Positions 17,209-26,128 of a stretch of 64,000 nt of DNA are shown here, piece after piece (position 1 is the first letter of the stretch; every line of letters begins with the position of its first letter). The DNA lies in contig NZ_JOFZ01000004.1 of the NCBI RefSeq assembly GCF_000721265.1, forward strand, positions 567,734 through 631,733. The letters run 5' to 3'. The stretch comes from Streptomyces sp. NRRL F-5126. GTDB lineage: Bacteria; Actinomycetota; Actinomycetes; Streptomycetales; Streptomycetaceae. Under the pieces are notes generated by a model. The model saw nothing but the letters and a program-made list of their open reading frames with translations. It did no database searches and had not been told where the DNA came from. Position numbers and translations under genes: made by a program.

Positions 17209-19440
17209 ATGTCGCTCCGTCACGACCCTGCCGACCCGGCCGATTCCCCCGATGCCGCCCGTGAAGGCGGCACACCCGTGAACGGCGACGGCCTCAGCCG
17301 CCGCGGCCTGATGCGCTGGACGGGCGCGGCCGGCCTCGGCGCGGCCGGCGCGGCTCTGCTTCCCCAGAGCGCGCTCGCGGCGACACCGAAGGGCGCCCCG
17401 GCCGCCGCCGGGAGGAACGGCACGGCCGCTCTCCCCGCCTTCGACCCGGTCAGGCCCCCGGCCGTGCCGCTGGCCGTGCGGTCGCCCTACCTGAGCACGT
17501 GGAGCGCCGACGACAACCTGGCGGGCACCTGGCCCGGCTTCTGGACGGGGCGCACCACGGCCATGGTGGGCTACGCGACGGTGGACGGGGACAACTTCCT
17601 CTTCCTCGGCGATCCCGCCGTCGACAGCCCAGCGCCGCGCGGCATGGTGCAGAAGTCCCTGACGGTGACGGCGACCAGGTCCGTCTACGTCCTGACCGGT
17701 GGCGGCGTCGAGCTGACCCTCACCTTCCTGTCCCCGGTCGAGCCGGGCGACCTGCGCAGGCAGTCCGTGCCGCTGTCGTACATCACGGCCGACGTCCGCT
17801 CCACCGACGGGCATCGGCACAAGGTCGGCCTCTACTTCGACATCTCGGGCGAGTGGGCGAGCGGCGACGCCGGAACGAAGATCGGGTGGAAGCAGGAGAA
17901 GGTGAACGGCGCCGGCGGAGCATCGCTGACAACGATGTCATGCACGCCGACCGACCCAACCGTCATCGGTGAGAAGAACGACATGGCCACCTGGGGCAGC
18001 GTGGTGTTCAGCGCCACCGACCGTCCGGGACTGACCTGGCAGATCGGCCCCGACACCACCGTGCGGCCCGCCGCGCTGGGGGACGGCAAGCTGGCCGATA
18101 CCTCGGACGGCGACCAGCCGCGGGCCATCAACGACCACTGGCCCGTCTTCGCCTACCACTTCGACCTCGGCACGGTCGCGTCCCGCAAGGAGAGCGCCGT
18201 GCTCTCCATCGGCCACGTCCGCGAGCCGGCCGTCGCGTACCTCGGCGACCGTCTGCCCCCGCTGTGGAGATCGCACTGGGACACCTGGCAGTCGATGGTC
18301 TGCGACTTCCACGCCGACCTGCCGGGCGCCCAGCACCGCACGGCCTCCCTCGACCGGCGCATCCGGCGCGAGGCGACCGCCGCGGGCGGGGCACGCTACG
18401 CGGCGCTGTGCGCGCTCGCGCTGCGCCAGGCGTACGCGGGCACGGAGCTCGTCAGCCGCAACGGCAAGCCGTGGGCGTTCCTCAAGGAGATCTCCTCCGA
18501 CGGCAACATGTCGACGCTCGACGTCACGTACCCCGGCGTACCGGCCTTCCTCGTCACCGACCCGGAGTACCTCGGGCTGCTGCTCGCGCCGATGCTCGAC
18601 TACGCCGAGAACGGCGGCTGGCCCAAGGACTTCGCCGAGCACGACCTGGGCAGCCACTACCCCGACGCCGCCGGGCACAACGACGGCAACGAGGAGGACA
18701 TGCCGGTCGAGGAGTCGGCGAACGCCATCATCATGTCCGCCGCATACCTGGACCGCACGTCCGCGGGGAACGCGAAGACGTTCGCCACCGGCCACTACAC
18801 GATCCTCAAGAAGTGGGCCGACTACCTGGTGGCCAACGCGCTCGACCCCGCGTACCAGAACCAGACGGACGACTTCACCGGGTTCATCGGGCACAGCGTC
18901 AACCTCGCGCTGAAGGGCATCCTCGCCATCGGCGCCATGAGCAAGATCGCCAAGGTGGCCGGGAACACCGCCGATGCCGCGAGCTACCTCTCCACGGCCA
19001 AGAGCTACATCGCGCAGTGGGTCGACAAGGCCCAGGACGCCGACGCGCGCCACCTCAAGCTGGCCTACGACCAGCCGGGTACGTGGAGCCTGAAGTACAA
19101 CGGCTACCCCGACCAGCTGCTCAAGCTGAACCTCATCCCGCGCGAGGTCGCCAAGGCCGAGGGCGACTGGTACCTCAGCCGGGCCAACCAGTACGGCATC
19201 CCGCTGGACATCCGCCACTCCTACACCAAGGGCGACTGGGAGATGTGGACCGCCGCCTGGCTGCACGACCACCCGGTCCGCGACTACCTGATCGACTCGT
19301 TGTACGACTTCGCGCACACCACGCCCAGCCGGGTGCCCTTCAGCGACTGGTACGACACGATCGACGACAGGCCGAGCGGCGGATTCAAGGCGCGCCCGGT
19401 CATCGGCGGCGTGTTCGCGCTGCTGAGCCTGCGCTACTGA
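17209..19440 (+). CDS. secreted glutaminase-A-family protein (DUF5127-DUF4965-DUF1793)
   Basis: A 743-residue protein exported by the twin-arginine route: SRRGLMR near residue 28 is followed by an Ala-rich hydrophobic stretch and a cleavage site near ALAATP. The mature protein matches the layout of the GtaA-like family, with an N-terminal beta-sandwich (PLAVRSPYLSTWSADDNL) and a C-terminal (alpha/alpha) barrel with FLKEISSDGNMSTLDVTYP, DLGSHYPDAAGHNDG and FTGFIGHSVNLALKG. Fungal members are called glutaminases, but the barrel fold and sugar-gene context leave a glycosidase role possible. The ATG follows a GGAGGAAAAG ribosome site. The stem-loop at 19484-19516 ends the unit. Confidence 0.82.
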   Translation: MSLRHDPADPADSPDAAREGGTPVNGDGLSRRGLMRWTGAAGLGAAGAALLPQSALAATPKGAPAAAGRNGTAALPAFDPVRPPAVPLAVRSPYLSTWSADDNLAGTWPGFWTGRTTAMVGYATVDGDNFLFLGDPAVDSPAPRGMVQKSLTVTATRSVYVLTGGGVELTLTFLSPVEPGDLRRQSVPLSYITADVRSTDGHRHKVGLYFDISGEWASGDAGTKIGWKQEKVNGAGGASLTTMSCTPTDPTVIGEKNDMATWGSVVFSATDRPGLTWQIGPDTTVRPAALGDGKLADTSDGDQPRAINDHWPVFAYHFDLGTVASRKESAVLSIGHVREPAVAYLGDRLPPLWRSHWDTWQSMVCDFHADLPGAQHRTASLDRRIRREATAAGGARYAALCALALRQAYAGTELVSRNGKPWAFLKEISSDGNMSTLDVTYPGVPAFLVTDPEYLGLLLAPMLDYAENGGWPKDFAEHDLGSHYPDAAGHNDGNEEDMPVEESANAIIMSAAYLDRTSAGNAKTFATGHYTILKKWADYLVANALDPAYQNQTDDFTGFIGHSVNLALKGILAIGAMSKIAKVAGNTADAASYLSTAKSYIAQWVDKAQDADARHLKLAYDQPGTWSLKYNGYPDQLLKLNLIPREVAKAEGDWYLSRANQYGIPLDIRHSYTKGDWEMWTAAWLHDHPVRDYLIDSLYDFAHTTPSRVPFSDWYDTIDDRPSGGFKARPVIGGVFALLSLRY

Positions 19441-19483
19441 GGCCGTGCTCCTGGCGCCGGGCACCGAGCCGGTGCCGACCGGC

Positions 19484-19516
19484 GGCCCCGCCCGCTACCT
19501 GATCGCGGGCGGGGCC
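19484..19516 (+). terminator. 12-bp perfect stem-loop after the glutaminase-family gene
   Basis: GGCCCCGCCCGC (19484-19495) and GCGGGCGGGGCC (19505-19516) pair perfectly across a 9-base loop. There is no U-tract, as is usual for Streptomyces terminators. It sits 43 bp past the stop codon. Confidence 0.65.
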
Positions 19517-19628
19517 CTGGGCGCGGGCGGGCACGCGGGCCCGTCCGCGTCTTCCCGAACGTGACCGAACACCGTGCGCGCAGGCACGGAGCCGCCGTGC
19601 CCGCCCGCGCAGCGAGGAAGGACACACC

Positions 19629-22091
19629 GTGGAAAGACGCTCGTTCCTGAACCGCACCGCCGCCGTCGCGTCGGGTGCCGCGCTCGCCGGGTCCGTCAAC
19701 CTGACCGCCGCCTCCGCGGCCGCCCCGCCCGGCCCCGTACCCACGCGAAGCGGCGGCGCCGGCCCCCAGTACACCGCCAACAAGGCCCCGCTGACCAGCG
19801 AGCCGTTCCTCAGGCTGCCGCCCGGCAGCATCACTCCCAAGGGGTGGCTGCGCGCCCAACTCGACCTTCAGATCGCGGGCCTCAACGGGCGCATGCCCGA
19901 CGTCTCCGACTACCTCGGCCTCACCACCAGCGGCTGGTCCGTCCCCGACAAGCCCGGCTGGGAGGAACTGCCCTACTGGCTGCGCGGGTTCGGCGACCTC
20001 GGCTACGTCACGGGCCACGCTGCCACGCTGGAACTGACCAGGACGTGGATCGACCGCATCCTGGCGACACAGCAGTCGGACGGCTTCTTCGGGCCCACGT
20101 CCGTACGCACCGCGCTCAACGGCGGAGTGGACTTCTGGCCGCACATGCCCGTCCTCGACGCGCTGCGCACCTGGCAGGAGTACAGCGGCGACGAGCGCGT
20201 CGTGCCCGCCCTGACCAGCTGGCTCGCCTTCCTGCACAAGCAGCCGCCGACGCTGTTCTCGCAGGGCTGGGGCTCCGCGAGGTGCGGCGACACCATCGAC
20301 ACCGCCTACTGGCTCTACAACCGCACCGGTGACAGCTGGCTGCTCGACCTCGTGCACGACATGCACACCAACGGCGCCGACTACACGCACTCCATCCCCA
20401 CCTGGCACAACGTCAACCTCGCCCAGGGCTTCCGGGAACCCGCGCAGTACGGTGTGCTCGCCGGCGACCGGTCCTTCAAGGACGCCACCTATCGGGTGTA
20501 CGACACGGTGATGGGCAGGTACGGGCAGTTCGCCGGCGGTGGCTTCGCGGGCGACGAGAACGCAAGAAGCGGCTACCACGACCCGCGCCAGGGCTTCGAG
20601 ACCTGCGGCATCGTCGAATACATGCACAGCCACCAGATGCTCACCCGCATCACCGGCGACTCGGTCTGGGCGGACCGCTGCGAGGAGCTCGCGGTCAACA
20701 TGCTGCCCGCCGCCTTCGACCCCGAGCAGAAGGGCACGCACTACATCACCGCGCCCAACAGCATCCAGCTCGACAACGTCCCTAAGTCCCACGGGCAGTT
20801 CGACAACGGCTTCGCGATGCAGGCGTACATGCCCGGCATCCACCAGTACCGCTGCTGCCCGCACAACTACGGCATGGGGTGGCCGTACTACGCCGAGGAG
20901 ATGTGGCTCGCGAGCCGGGACGGCGGGCTGTGCGCCTCCCTGTACGGCGAGTCCGCCGTCACCGCCAAGGTCGCCGGCGGCACCTCGGTGACGCTCACCG
21001 AGCACACCGGCTATCCCTTCGACGAGACGGTGTCGATCGCCCTGTCCACGCCGAGGAGCGTCCGCTTCCCGCTGTACCTGAGGGTTCCCGGCTGGTGCTC
21101 CGCACCGTCGCTGAAAGTCAACGGCCGTGGCACACACGCCAGGAGGACCGGCGGGTACCTCGTCCTCGAACGCGACTGGCACCACAACGACCGCGTCGAA
21201 CTGCGCCTGCCGATGGACGTGCGCGTACGCACCTGGCACGACAACCGCGACTCCGTCTCCGTCGACCGGGGACCGCTCACCTACTCGCTGCGTATCGACG
21301 AGCAGTGGTCGCGGTTCGCCGGTACGGACGACTGGCCCGAGTACGAGGTGCGCCCGGGGTCCGCGTGGAACTACGCACTCGACGTCGACGCGGCCCACCC
21401 GGACCGCTCGTTCCACGTGGAGCACGCCCGCGCTACGGCCGCCAACCCGTTCACGGCCGGCAGCACACCCATCCGCCTGCGCGCCAGGGGCCGCCGCGTG
21501 CCCACCTGGACGGCCGACGACCAGGACGTGGTCACGCCGCTGCAGCCGAGCCCCGTGCGTACCAGCGAGCGGACCGAGGTCCTCACGCTCGTCCCGTCGG
21601 CGGCCGCACGGCTGCGCGTCACGTCGTTCCCCACCGCCGGCACCGGGGCGGCGGCCACGCCCTGGGCATCCTGCACCGCGTCCTTCAGCGGGGTCGACGA
21701 GCCGCAGGCGCTCGTGCTCAACGGCCCGGCCGAGCCCACCGATTCCTACGACCAGGACCTGCCGCGCTTCACCTGGTGGGACCACACGGGCACCGACGAG
21801 TGGGTGGCCTACACGTGGGACGAGCCGATCAGGGCGAGCGGCGTCTCGGTCTACTGGTACGACGACACGGGCCACGGCGCCTGCCGCGTTCCGGCCGGCT
21901 GGTCCGTCGAGTACCTGGACGGCTCCGGCACCTTCCGCCCCGTGACCGGCGCGACCGCCTACGGCGTGGCGAAGGACAGCTTCAACGAGGCCCGCTTCGA
22001 CACGGTGCGCACCACGGCTCTGCGGCTCGCGGTTCGGTTGCGGCCGGGCGTCTCGGGCGGCCTGCTGGCCTGGCGCGTCCGCGGCGCCTGA
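19629..22091 (+). CDS. secreted GH127-family beta-L-arabinofuranosidase
   Basis: An 820-residue protein with a twin-arginine signal (RRSFLNR at residues 3-9, Ala-rich core, cleavage near SAAAPP). The catalytic barrel carries the full GH127 zinc site: Glu324 and Cys326 in ETCG, then Cys409-Cys410 in CCPHN. In the characterised enzyme HypBA1 the first of the paired cysteines is the nucleophile. C-terminal beta domains follow, the last (about residues 690-815) resembling a carbohydrate-binding sandwich (WWDHTGTDEWVAYTWDEP). It would release terminal beta-L-arabinofuranose outside the cell. GTG-to-protein spacing is good (GAGGAAGGA before GTG at 19629). Confidence 0.88.
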   Translation: MERRSFLNRTAAVASGAALAGSVNLTAASAAAPPGPVPTRSGGAGPQYTANKAPLTSEPFLRLPPGSITPKGWLRAQLDLQIAGLNGRMPDVSDYLGLTTSGWSVPDKPGWEELPYWLRGFGDLGYVTGHAATLELTRTWIDRILATQQSDGFFGPTSVRTALNGGVDFWPHMPVLDALRTWQEYSGDERVVPALTSWLAFLHKQPPTLFSQGWGSARCGDTIDTAYWLYNRTGDSWLLDLVHDMHTNGADYTHSIPTWHNVNLAQGFREPAQYGVLAGDRSFKDATYRVYDTVMGRYGQFAGGGFAGDENARSGYHDPRQGFETCGIVEYMHSHQMLTRITGDSVWADRCEELAVNMLPAAFDPEQKGTHYITAPNSIQLDNVPKSHGQFDNGFAMQAYMPGIHQYRCCPHNYGMGWPYYAEEMWLASRDGGLCASLYGESAVTAKVAGGTSVTLTEHTGYPFDETVSIALSTPRSVRFPLYLRVPGWCSAPSLKVNGRGTHARRTGGYLVLERDWHHNDRVELRLPMDVRVRTWHDNRDSVSVDRGPLTYSLRIDEQWSRFAGTDDWPEYEVRPGSAWNYALDVDAAHPDRSFHVEHARATAANPFTAGSTPIRLRARGRRVPTWTADDQDVVTPLQPSPVRTSERTEVLTLVPSAAARLRVTSFPTAGTGAAATPWASCTASFSGVDEPQALVLNGPAEPTDSYDQDLPRFTWWDHTGTDEWVAYTWDEPIRASGVSVYWYDDTGHGACRVPAGWSVEYLDGSGTFRPVTGATAYGVAKDSFNEARFDTVRTTALRLAVRLRPGVSGGLLAWRVRGA

Positions 22092-22097
22092 CCCGCA

Positions 22098-22134
22098 CCG
22101 CCGCGGCCCGGGCACCATGTCCGGGCCGCGGCGG
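22098..22134 (+). terminator. 14-bp perfect stem-loop after the GH127 gene
   Basis: CCGCCGCGGCCCGG (22098-22111) and its exact complement (22121-22134) flank a 9-base loop, 7 bp after the stop codon. There is no U-tract. It is the most stable hairpin I noticed in the window. Confidence 0.75.
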
Positions 22135-22227
22135 GGTGCGTCGAAGGAGCCGCCCTTGACGCGGACGACCCCGAGGTGATCGCCCGGAGCACCCGCCAGA
22201 TCGCCCGGGCACTCCTCGGGCAGCGCG

Positions 22228-22869
22228 TCACCGGTGCGCGGCGAGATCGCGCAAGCCGTTCTCCAGGAGCCCGAACGCGAACGACGCGTCAGCCAGCGCG
22301 CCCGCGCAGCGCGCGTCGGCCTCCTCCCCGTATGCGAGCCGCGCGGCGTTCTCCTGGGCCAGCGCCCACTGGACCGCGACGATCTGGACCGCGGCCAGGC
22401 GCGCGGTGAGCTCAGCAGCGTCCGCCGTTTCGCGCAGCGCCTTGGCGAGCGCGGTCTCGGCACCTGCCTTGAACCGCTCCATCCGGGCCACCAGCGCGGG
22501 TGTCTCGAGGATCATCCGGTGGAGCGCCCGCACCTCGGGGACGTCGTTCAACCCGGTGATCGGGTCGCGCTCGCGAAGCCCCCGCAGGAAGTGGTCCCGC
22601 ACCGCGGCCAGCGGGGCCGACTGTGGCGGTCGTGCCCGCACCACGCGCGCGATCTCCGTCTCGTGGTCGGCGAGACGGTGCGTCACGAGGTCCTCCTTCG
22701 CCGGGAAGTAGGCGAAGAGCGTGCGTTTGGACACCTCGGCGGCTTCGGCCACCTGAGCCACCGAGACCTGGTTGAAGCCGTGTTCGAGGAACAGCGCGAT
22801 TGCCGCCTGCGAAATGGCCTCGCGGGTTCGCTGCTTCTTGCGTTCCCGCAGGCCTGGCTTGCTGTCCAC
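22228..22869 (-). CDS. TetR-family regulator
   Basis: A 213-residue protein: DNA-binding helices RTREAISQAAIALFLEHG, VSVAQVAEAAEVSKRTLFAY and FPAKEDLVTHRL, then a helical ligand domain ending GLLENGLRDLAAHR. Either GTG at 22869 or GTG at 22878 can be the start; GGTGGA precedes the former at good distance. It is divergent from the FAD monooxygenase at 22958, with a 7-bp inverted repeat (AGCAAAT 22882-22888 / ATTTGCT 22923-22929) and an AT-rich TATACAT box between, so it probably represses that gene. Confidence 0.85.
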   Translation of the reverse strand: MDSKPGLRERKKQRTREAISQAAIALFLEHGFNQVSVAQVAEAAEVSKRTLFAYFPAKEDLVTHRLADHETEIARVVRARPPQSAPLAAVRDHFLRGLRERDPITGLNDVPEVRALHRMILETPALVARMERFKAGAETALAKALRETADAAELTARLAAVQIVAVQWALAQENAARLAYGEEADARCAGALADASFAFGLLENGLRDLAAHR

Positions 22870-22957
22870 GGCTTCCACCCTAGCAAATCCCTGCGACGAG
22901 GGTAATTCTGCACCTGGTATACATTTGCTCCGAGTCGAGAGATGGGGCGGAGCGACA

Positions 22958-24466
22958 GTGCTGACAGGAACGCTGACGGAAACCACGACCGACGTCGTCA
23001 TCGCGGGTGCCGGCCCGACCGGGCTGATGCTGGCGTGCGAACTGTCCCTTGCCGGGGTCGAGACCCTGGTGCTGGAGAAGCTGCCCGAGCGCATCGAGCA
23101 GGTGAAGGGCGGCGCGATCCAGCCACGCACCGCGGAACTGCTCGAGCTCCGCGGGCTCCTGGAACTGCTGCTGGAGCGTGCCGTGCCTCGCGACCCTGTG
23201 GGAGGGCACTTCGCCGGCCTGCCGGTGCCTTTGGACTGCGCCCCCTGGCGCACCAGGCACCCCTTCCCGCTCACGGTCCCGCAGTGGGAGATCGAGGAGG
23301 TGCTCGAAGAGCGGGCGGTCGCCGCCGGGGCGAGGGTCCTGCGCGGCGCCGCGGTCTCGCAGGTCGAGTCGGACGACGACGGCGTACTCGTCACGGCAGG
23401 CGGCCTCCGGGCCAGGGCGCGCTACCTCGCCGCGTGCGACGGCGGCCACAGCACGATCCGGCGGCTGCTCGGCCTGCCGTTCCCCGGCAGGCCGGGAACG
23501 AGGCAGGCGGCACTTGCCGACATCCGGCTGTCCGCCGTGACGCCGCTGGTGCCGCGGCAGATGGGCCACATGAGCACCCTGACCCGGCACGCGGCGGGGT
23601 ACTGGTCCATGTTGGTACCCCTCGGCGATGACCGTTACCGATTCACCTTCGGACACGCGAACCAGCCGGAAACCGGCCGCGACGTCCCCGTCACCCACGA
23701 CGAGGTGAGCAACGCGCTCAAGGCCGTCTACGGCCAGGGAACAACACTCGCCGCCGTCGAGAACTCCTCCCGGTTCTCCGACGCCACACGCCAGTTGGAG
23801 CACTACCGCGCGGGCCGAGTCCTGTTCGCGGGCGACGCCGCGCACATCCACCTGCCGCTGGGAGGCCAGGGCCTCAACCTCGGAGTACAGGACGCCTTCA
23901 ACCTCGGCTGGAAACTGGCTGCCGTCATCCAGGGCCGGGCACCGAGCGGCCTCCTGGACAGTTACCACACCGAACGGCACCCGGCCGGGGCGCTGGTCCT
24001 GCACCACACCTCGGCACAGCGCGTCCTGGCCCACCCGGATCCCGGGGAGGACGTGGCCGCCCTCCGCGACATCGTCACCGACCTCCTGCGACTGCCCGAC
24101 ACCAACCGCCATCTCGCGGGGCTGATGTCCGGACTGTCGCTGCGCTACGACCTGCCCGGCGACCATCCGCTCACCGGGGAGCGCGTCCCGGACGCCGACC
24201 TGGTGACCGGCGACGGCCCCACCCGACTGTCGGCGTTGTTCCGGTCCGGGCACGCCGTCCTGCTCGACCTCACAGGCACCGTCCCCGCCGATCCCGGCCT
24301 CCCGCCGCGCGTCGATCTCGTCCGCGCCACCTGCGCCGACGACCTGGGCGCCGCCGCCCTGCTCGTCCGCCCCGACGGCTACGTCTGCTGGGCCACCGAC
24401 GCCGACGCGGCCTGCGGCGACTTGCTGCGAACCGCCATCGCGCACCACCTGGCGAAACTGAGCTGA
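22958..24466 (+). CDS. FAD-dependent aromatic monooxygenase
   Basis: A 502-residue group A hydroxylase of the FAD_binding_3 family, the type seen in polyketide tailoring and rifampicin monooxygenation. GAGPTG at residues 17-22 binds FAD, DGGHSTIRRLLG is the DG motif, and GDAAHIHLPLGGQGLNLGVQ is the GD motif; a C-terminal thioredoxin-like domain ends the protein. GTG at 22958 is chosen because GGAG lies six bases upstream; the longer frame runs into the TetR gene. The substrate is unknown. Induction via the divergent TetR protein is likely. Confidence 0.88.
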   Translation: MLTGTLTETTTDVVIAGAGPTGLMLACELSLAGVETLVLEKLPERIEQVKGGAIQPRTAELLELRGLLELLLERAVPRDPVGGHFAGLPVPLDCAPWRTRHPFPLTVPQWEIEEVLEERAVAAGARVLRGAAVSQVESDDDGVLVTAGGLRARARYLAACDGGHSTIRRLLGLPFPGRPGTRQAALADIRLSAVTPLVPRQMGHMSTLTRHAAGYWSMLVPLGDDRYRFTFGHANQPETGRDVPVTHDEVSNALKAVYGQGTTLAAVENSSRFSDATRQLEHYRAGRVLFAGDAAHIHLPLGGQGLNLGVQDAFNLGWKLAAVIQGRAPSGLLDSYHTERHPAGALVLHHTSAQRVLAHPDPGEDVAALRDIVTDLLRLPDTNRHLAGLMSGLSLRYDLPGDHPLTGERVPDADLVTGDGPTRLSALFRSGHAVLLDLTGTVPADPGLPPRVDLVRATCADDLGAAALLVRPDGYVCWATDADAACGDLLRTAIAHHLAKLS

Positions 24467-24498
24467 TCCGGTGGCGCGGCTCGTGTCAGGATGCCCGC

Positions 24499-25269
24499 AT
24501 GCCTTCTCGTGCCCTGAGCTTCGGTGCCGTGTCCGAGGCGTACGAGCGGTTCCGTCCCGGGTATCCCGAGGAACTCTGTGACACGGTGATGGCTTACGCG
24601 GGACGTCCCGTGGCAAGCGCCCTCGAGATCGGTGCGGGGACCGGGAAGGCGACCCGCCTCTTCGCCCGACGGGGTATCAGGATCACCGCGACGGATCCTG
24701 ACGGCGCCATGCTCGCCGAACTGCGCAAACACGTCCCCGGGAACGTCGAAACGGTGCGGGCCGCGTTCGAGGAGGTGCGGCCCGACGCGCGTCATGGGCT
24801 GGTCTGTGCCGCGGCGTCCCTGCACTGGACCGACCGGGAGGGCCGATGGCCGCGGGTGGCGGCCCTGCTGGAGCCGGGCGGCGTGTTCGCGTCGTTCGGC
24901 GGGCCGGTCGGGCTCGCCGATGCGGCCGTGGCGCAAAGGGTGCGTGCGGCGAGGGCGCCGTTTCTGGAGAGCGACGACGTCCCGTCCCCGGACGGCACGT
25001 CTCCGTCGTCGGACATGCAGTGGCCGGGAACGGAACTCGTAAGGTCCGCATGGTTCACCGACGTCCGGCAGTCGGTGATCGAACGGCGGCTGACGATGAC
25101 CGCACGCGACTACGTCGGCCATCTCTCCACCGTCTCGGCCTACCTCGCGCTGCCGGGCCCGCAGCGGGAGCAGTTGTTCCGCGAGATCCTGGGGGTGCTG
25201 CCGGGGACGGTCGAGGTCGACGCGGACATCACCGTCCACCTCGCGCGTCGGCGCCGCGGACTCATTTGA
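24499..25269 (+). CDS. class I SAM-dependent methyltransferase
   Basis: A 256-residue methyltransferase. FGAVSEAYERFRPGYPEEL at the N terminus and ALEIGAGTGKATRLFARRG (motif I) resemble the same trans-aconitate-type subgroup as the gene at 374. LVCAAASLHWTDREGRWPRV is the conserved Trp-containing segment. A CAGGAT box seven bases before the ATG and the absence of a ribosome site suggest a leaderless transcript. Its last 8 bp overlap the convergent FluC-like gene. The substrate is unknown. Confidence 0.85.
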   Translation: MPSRALSFGAVSEAYERFRPGYPEELCDTVMAYAGRPVASALEIGAGTGKATRLFARRGIRITATDPDGAMLAELRKHVPGNVETVRAAFEEVRPDARHGLVCAAASLHWTDREGRWPRVAALLEPGGVFASFGGPVGLADAAVAQRVRAARAPFLESDDVPSPDGTSPSSDMQWPGTELVRSAWFTDVRQSVIERRLTMTARDYVGHLSTVSAYLALPGPQREQLFREILGVLPGTVEVDADITVHLARRRRGLI

Positions 25270-25612
25270 CCACCAGGAACACCCCGGCCGCCGACGCCAT
25301 CAGCCCGACGAGCCAGCCCGCCACCGCCTCGGCCAGGGCCATGCCGCGCCGGCCCGTGCGGAAGATCCGGGCGGTCTCGTAGCCGCAGACGCTGAACAGC
25401 GTGATCGCCGCGCCGAGAGCCGTCGTCGCGCTGCCCGCGCCCTGCCGGTACGCCCAGCCCGACAGCGCGCCAAGAAGCAGGCAGCCGAGGAAGTTCAGCG
25501 CGAACGGGCCCCCGCGGCCGGGCCGCCGCAGGCGCGTCTGCAGGCCCTTCTCCGTCACGTAGCGCAGCGAGCCGCCGGCGAGAGCGCCGAACAGCGTCAG
25601 GAGCAGCGGCAT
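25262..25612 (-). CDS. FluC/CrcB-like fluoride channel homologue, divergent
   Basis: A 116-residue protein with four hydrophobic segments. FGALAGGSLRYVTEK, ALNFLGCLLLGALSG and GWLVGLMASAAG match the CrcB/FluC pattern. The conserved loop that normally reads like TTFSTFSxE reads TLFSVCGYE, so the second phenylalanine of the ion path is Cys and two Ser/Thr are altered. FluC usually works as paired genes or a dimer; no partner is present here. It could be a degenerate or repurposed family member. The ATG at 25612 is next to a stretch of relic sequence. Confidence 0.65.
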   Translation of the reverse strand: MPLLLTLFGALAGGSLRYVTEKGLQTRLRRPGRGGPFALNFLGCLLLGALSGWAYRQGAGSATTALGAAITLFSVCGYETARIFRTGRRGMALAEAVAGWLVGLMASAAGVFLVVK

Positions 25613-25719
25613 CGGGGCCTCCCCGTGGTGGCGACAGCAGGCCGCCGGACCATAGCGCTGCCCACGGCCGGCGGGCGCCCGCCACTGCGCAGTGGTCCGC
25701 GCGCCCCACCGGACGGGCC

Positions 25720-25945
25720 AAACGGCCACCCGTTCGGCGTGCCGCGCCACGGGGTCAGGCCCGGTGCCGAGGGCGCAGCGCGGGCCGCCCACGGCCGGCT
25801 CGCGGCGCAGCCGCGGTGCCGTGCGGTACAGCCTGAGCGTGGACCCGGGGTCTCCGTCCCGCGCCTCGACGGACAGAGCGGCGAACGACTCCGGCTGCGG
25901 CAGAGGTGAGCGCCACCCGGCAACGCCAACAGCGGCGCCGCGGCG
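25720..25945 (-). pseudogene. relic of a GH13 alpha-glucosidase C-terminal region
   Basis: On the minus strand, LPQPESFAALSVEARDGDPG followed by STLRLYRTAPRLRREPA strongly resembles the end of the catalytic barrel of actinobacterial GH13 alpha-glucosidases. The preceding PGGAHL is in another frame: an extra CT near 25903-25908 accounts for the shift. Downstream, WRGTPNGWPFG continues in yet another frame. No start or intact frame exists. The stretch from about 25955 to 26110 is open on the same strand (ILAVDILDQRLGG...LAALAADGTRG) but I do not recognise it. Confidence 0.5.
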
Positions 25946-26128
25946 GCTCGTACTCCAGGCCTCGTGTCCCGTCGGCGGCGAGCGCCGCGAGGTCCGTGCC
26001 CTCGTTCAGGGTGGTGTCCTCGACGGGGCCGCCGAGCCGCTGGTCCAGGATGTCGACGGCGAGGATCGGCCTGCAGCCCGCGGCCGGACCCGGTCGTCGA
26101 CGAGCAGCGCGAGGCGTGTGACTGGCCA

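Noticed and set aside
19434..22463. 1009-codon minus-strand frame under the GH127 gene
   Set aside because: Antisense shadow; the plus strand carries a twin-arginine signal and the GH127 active site.
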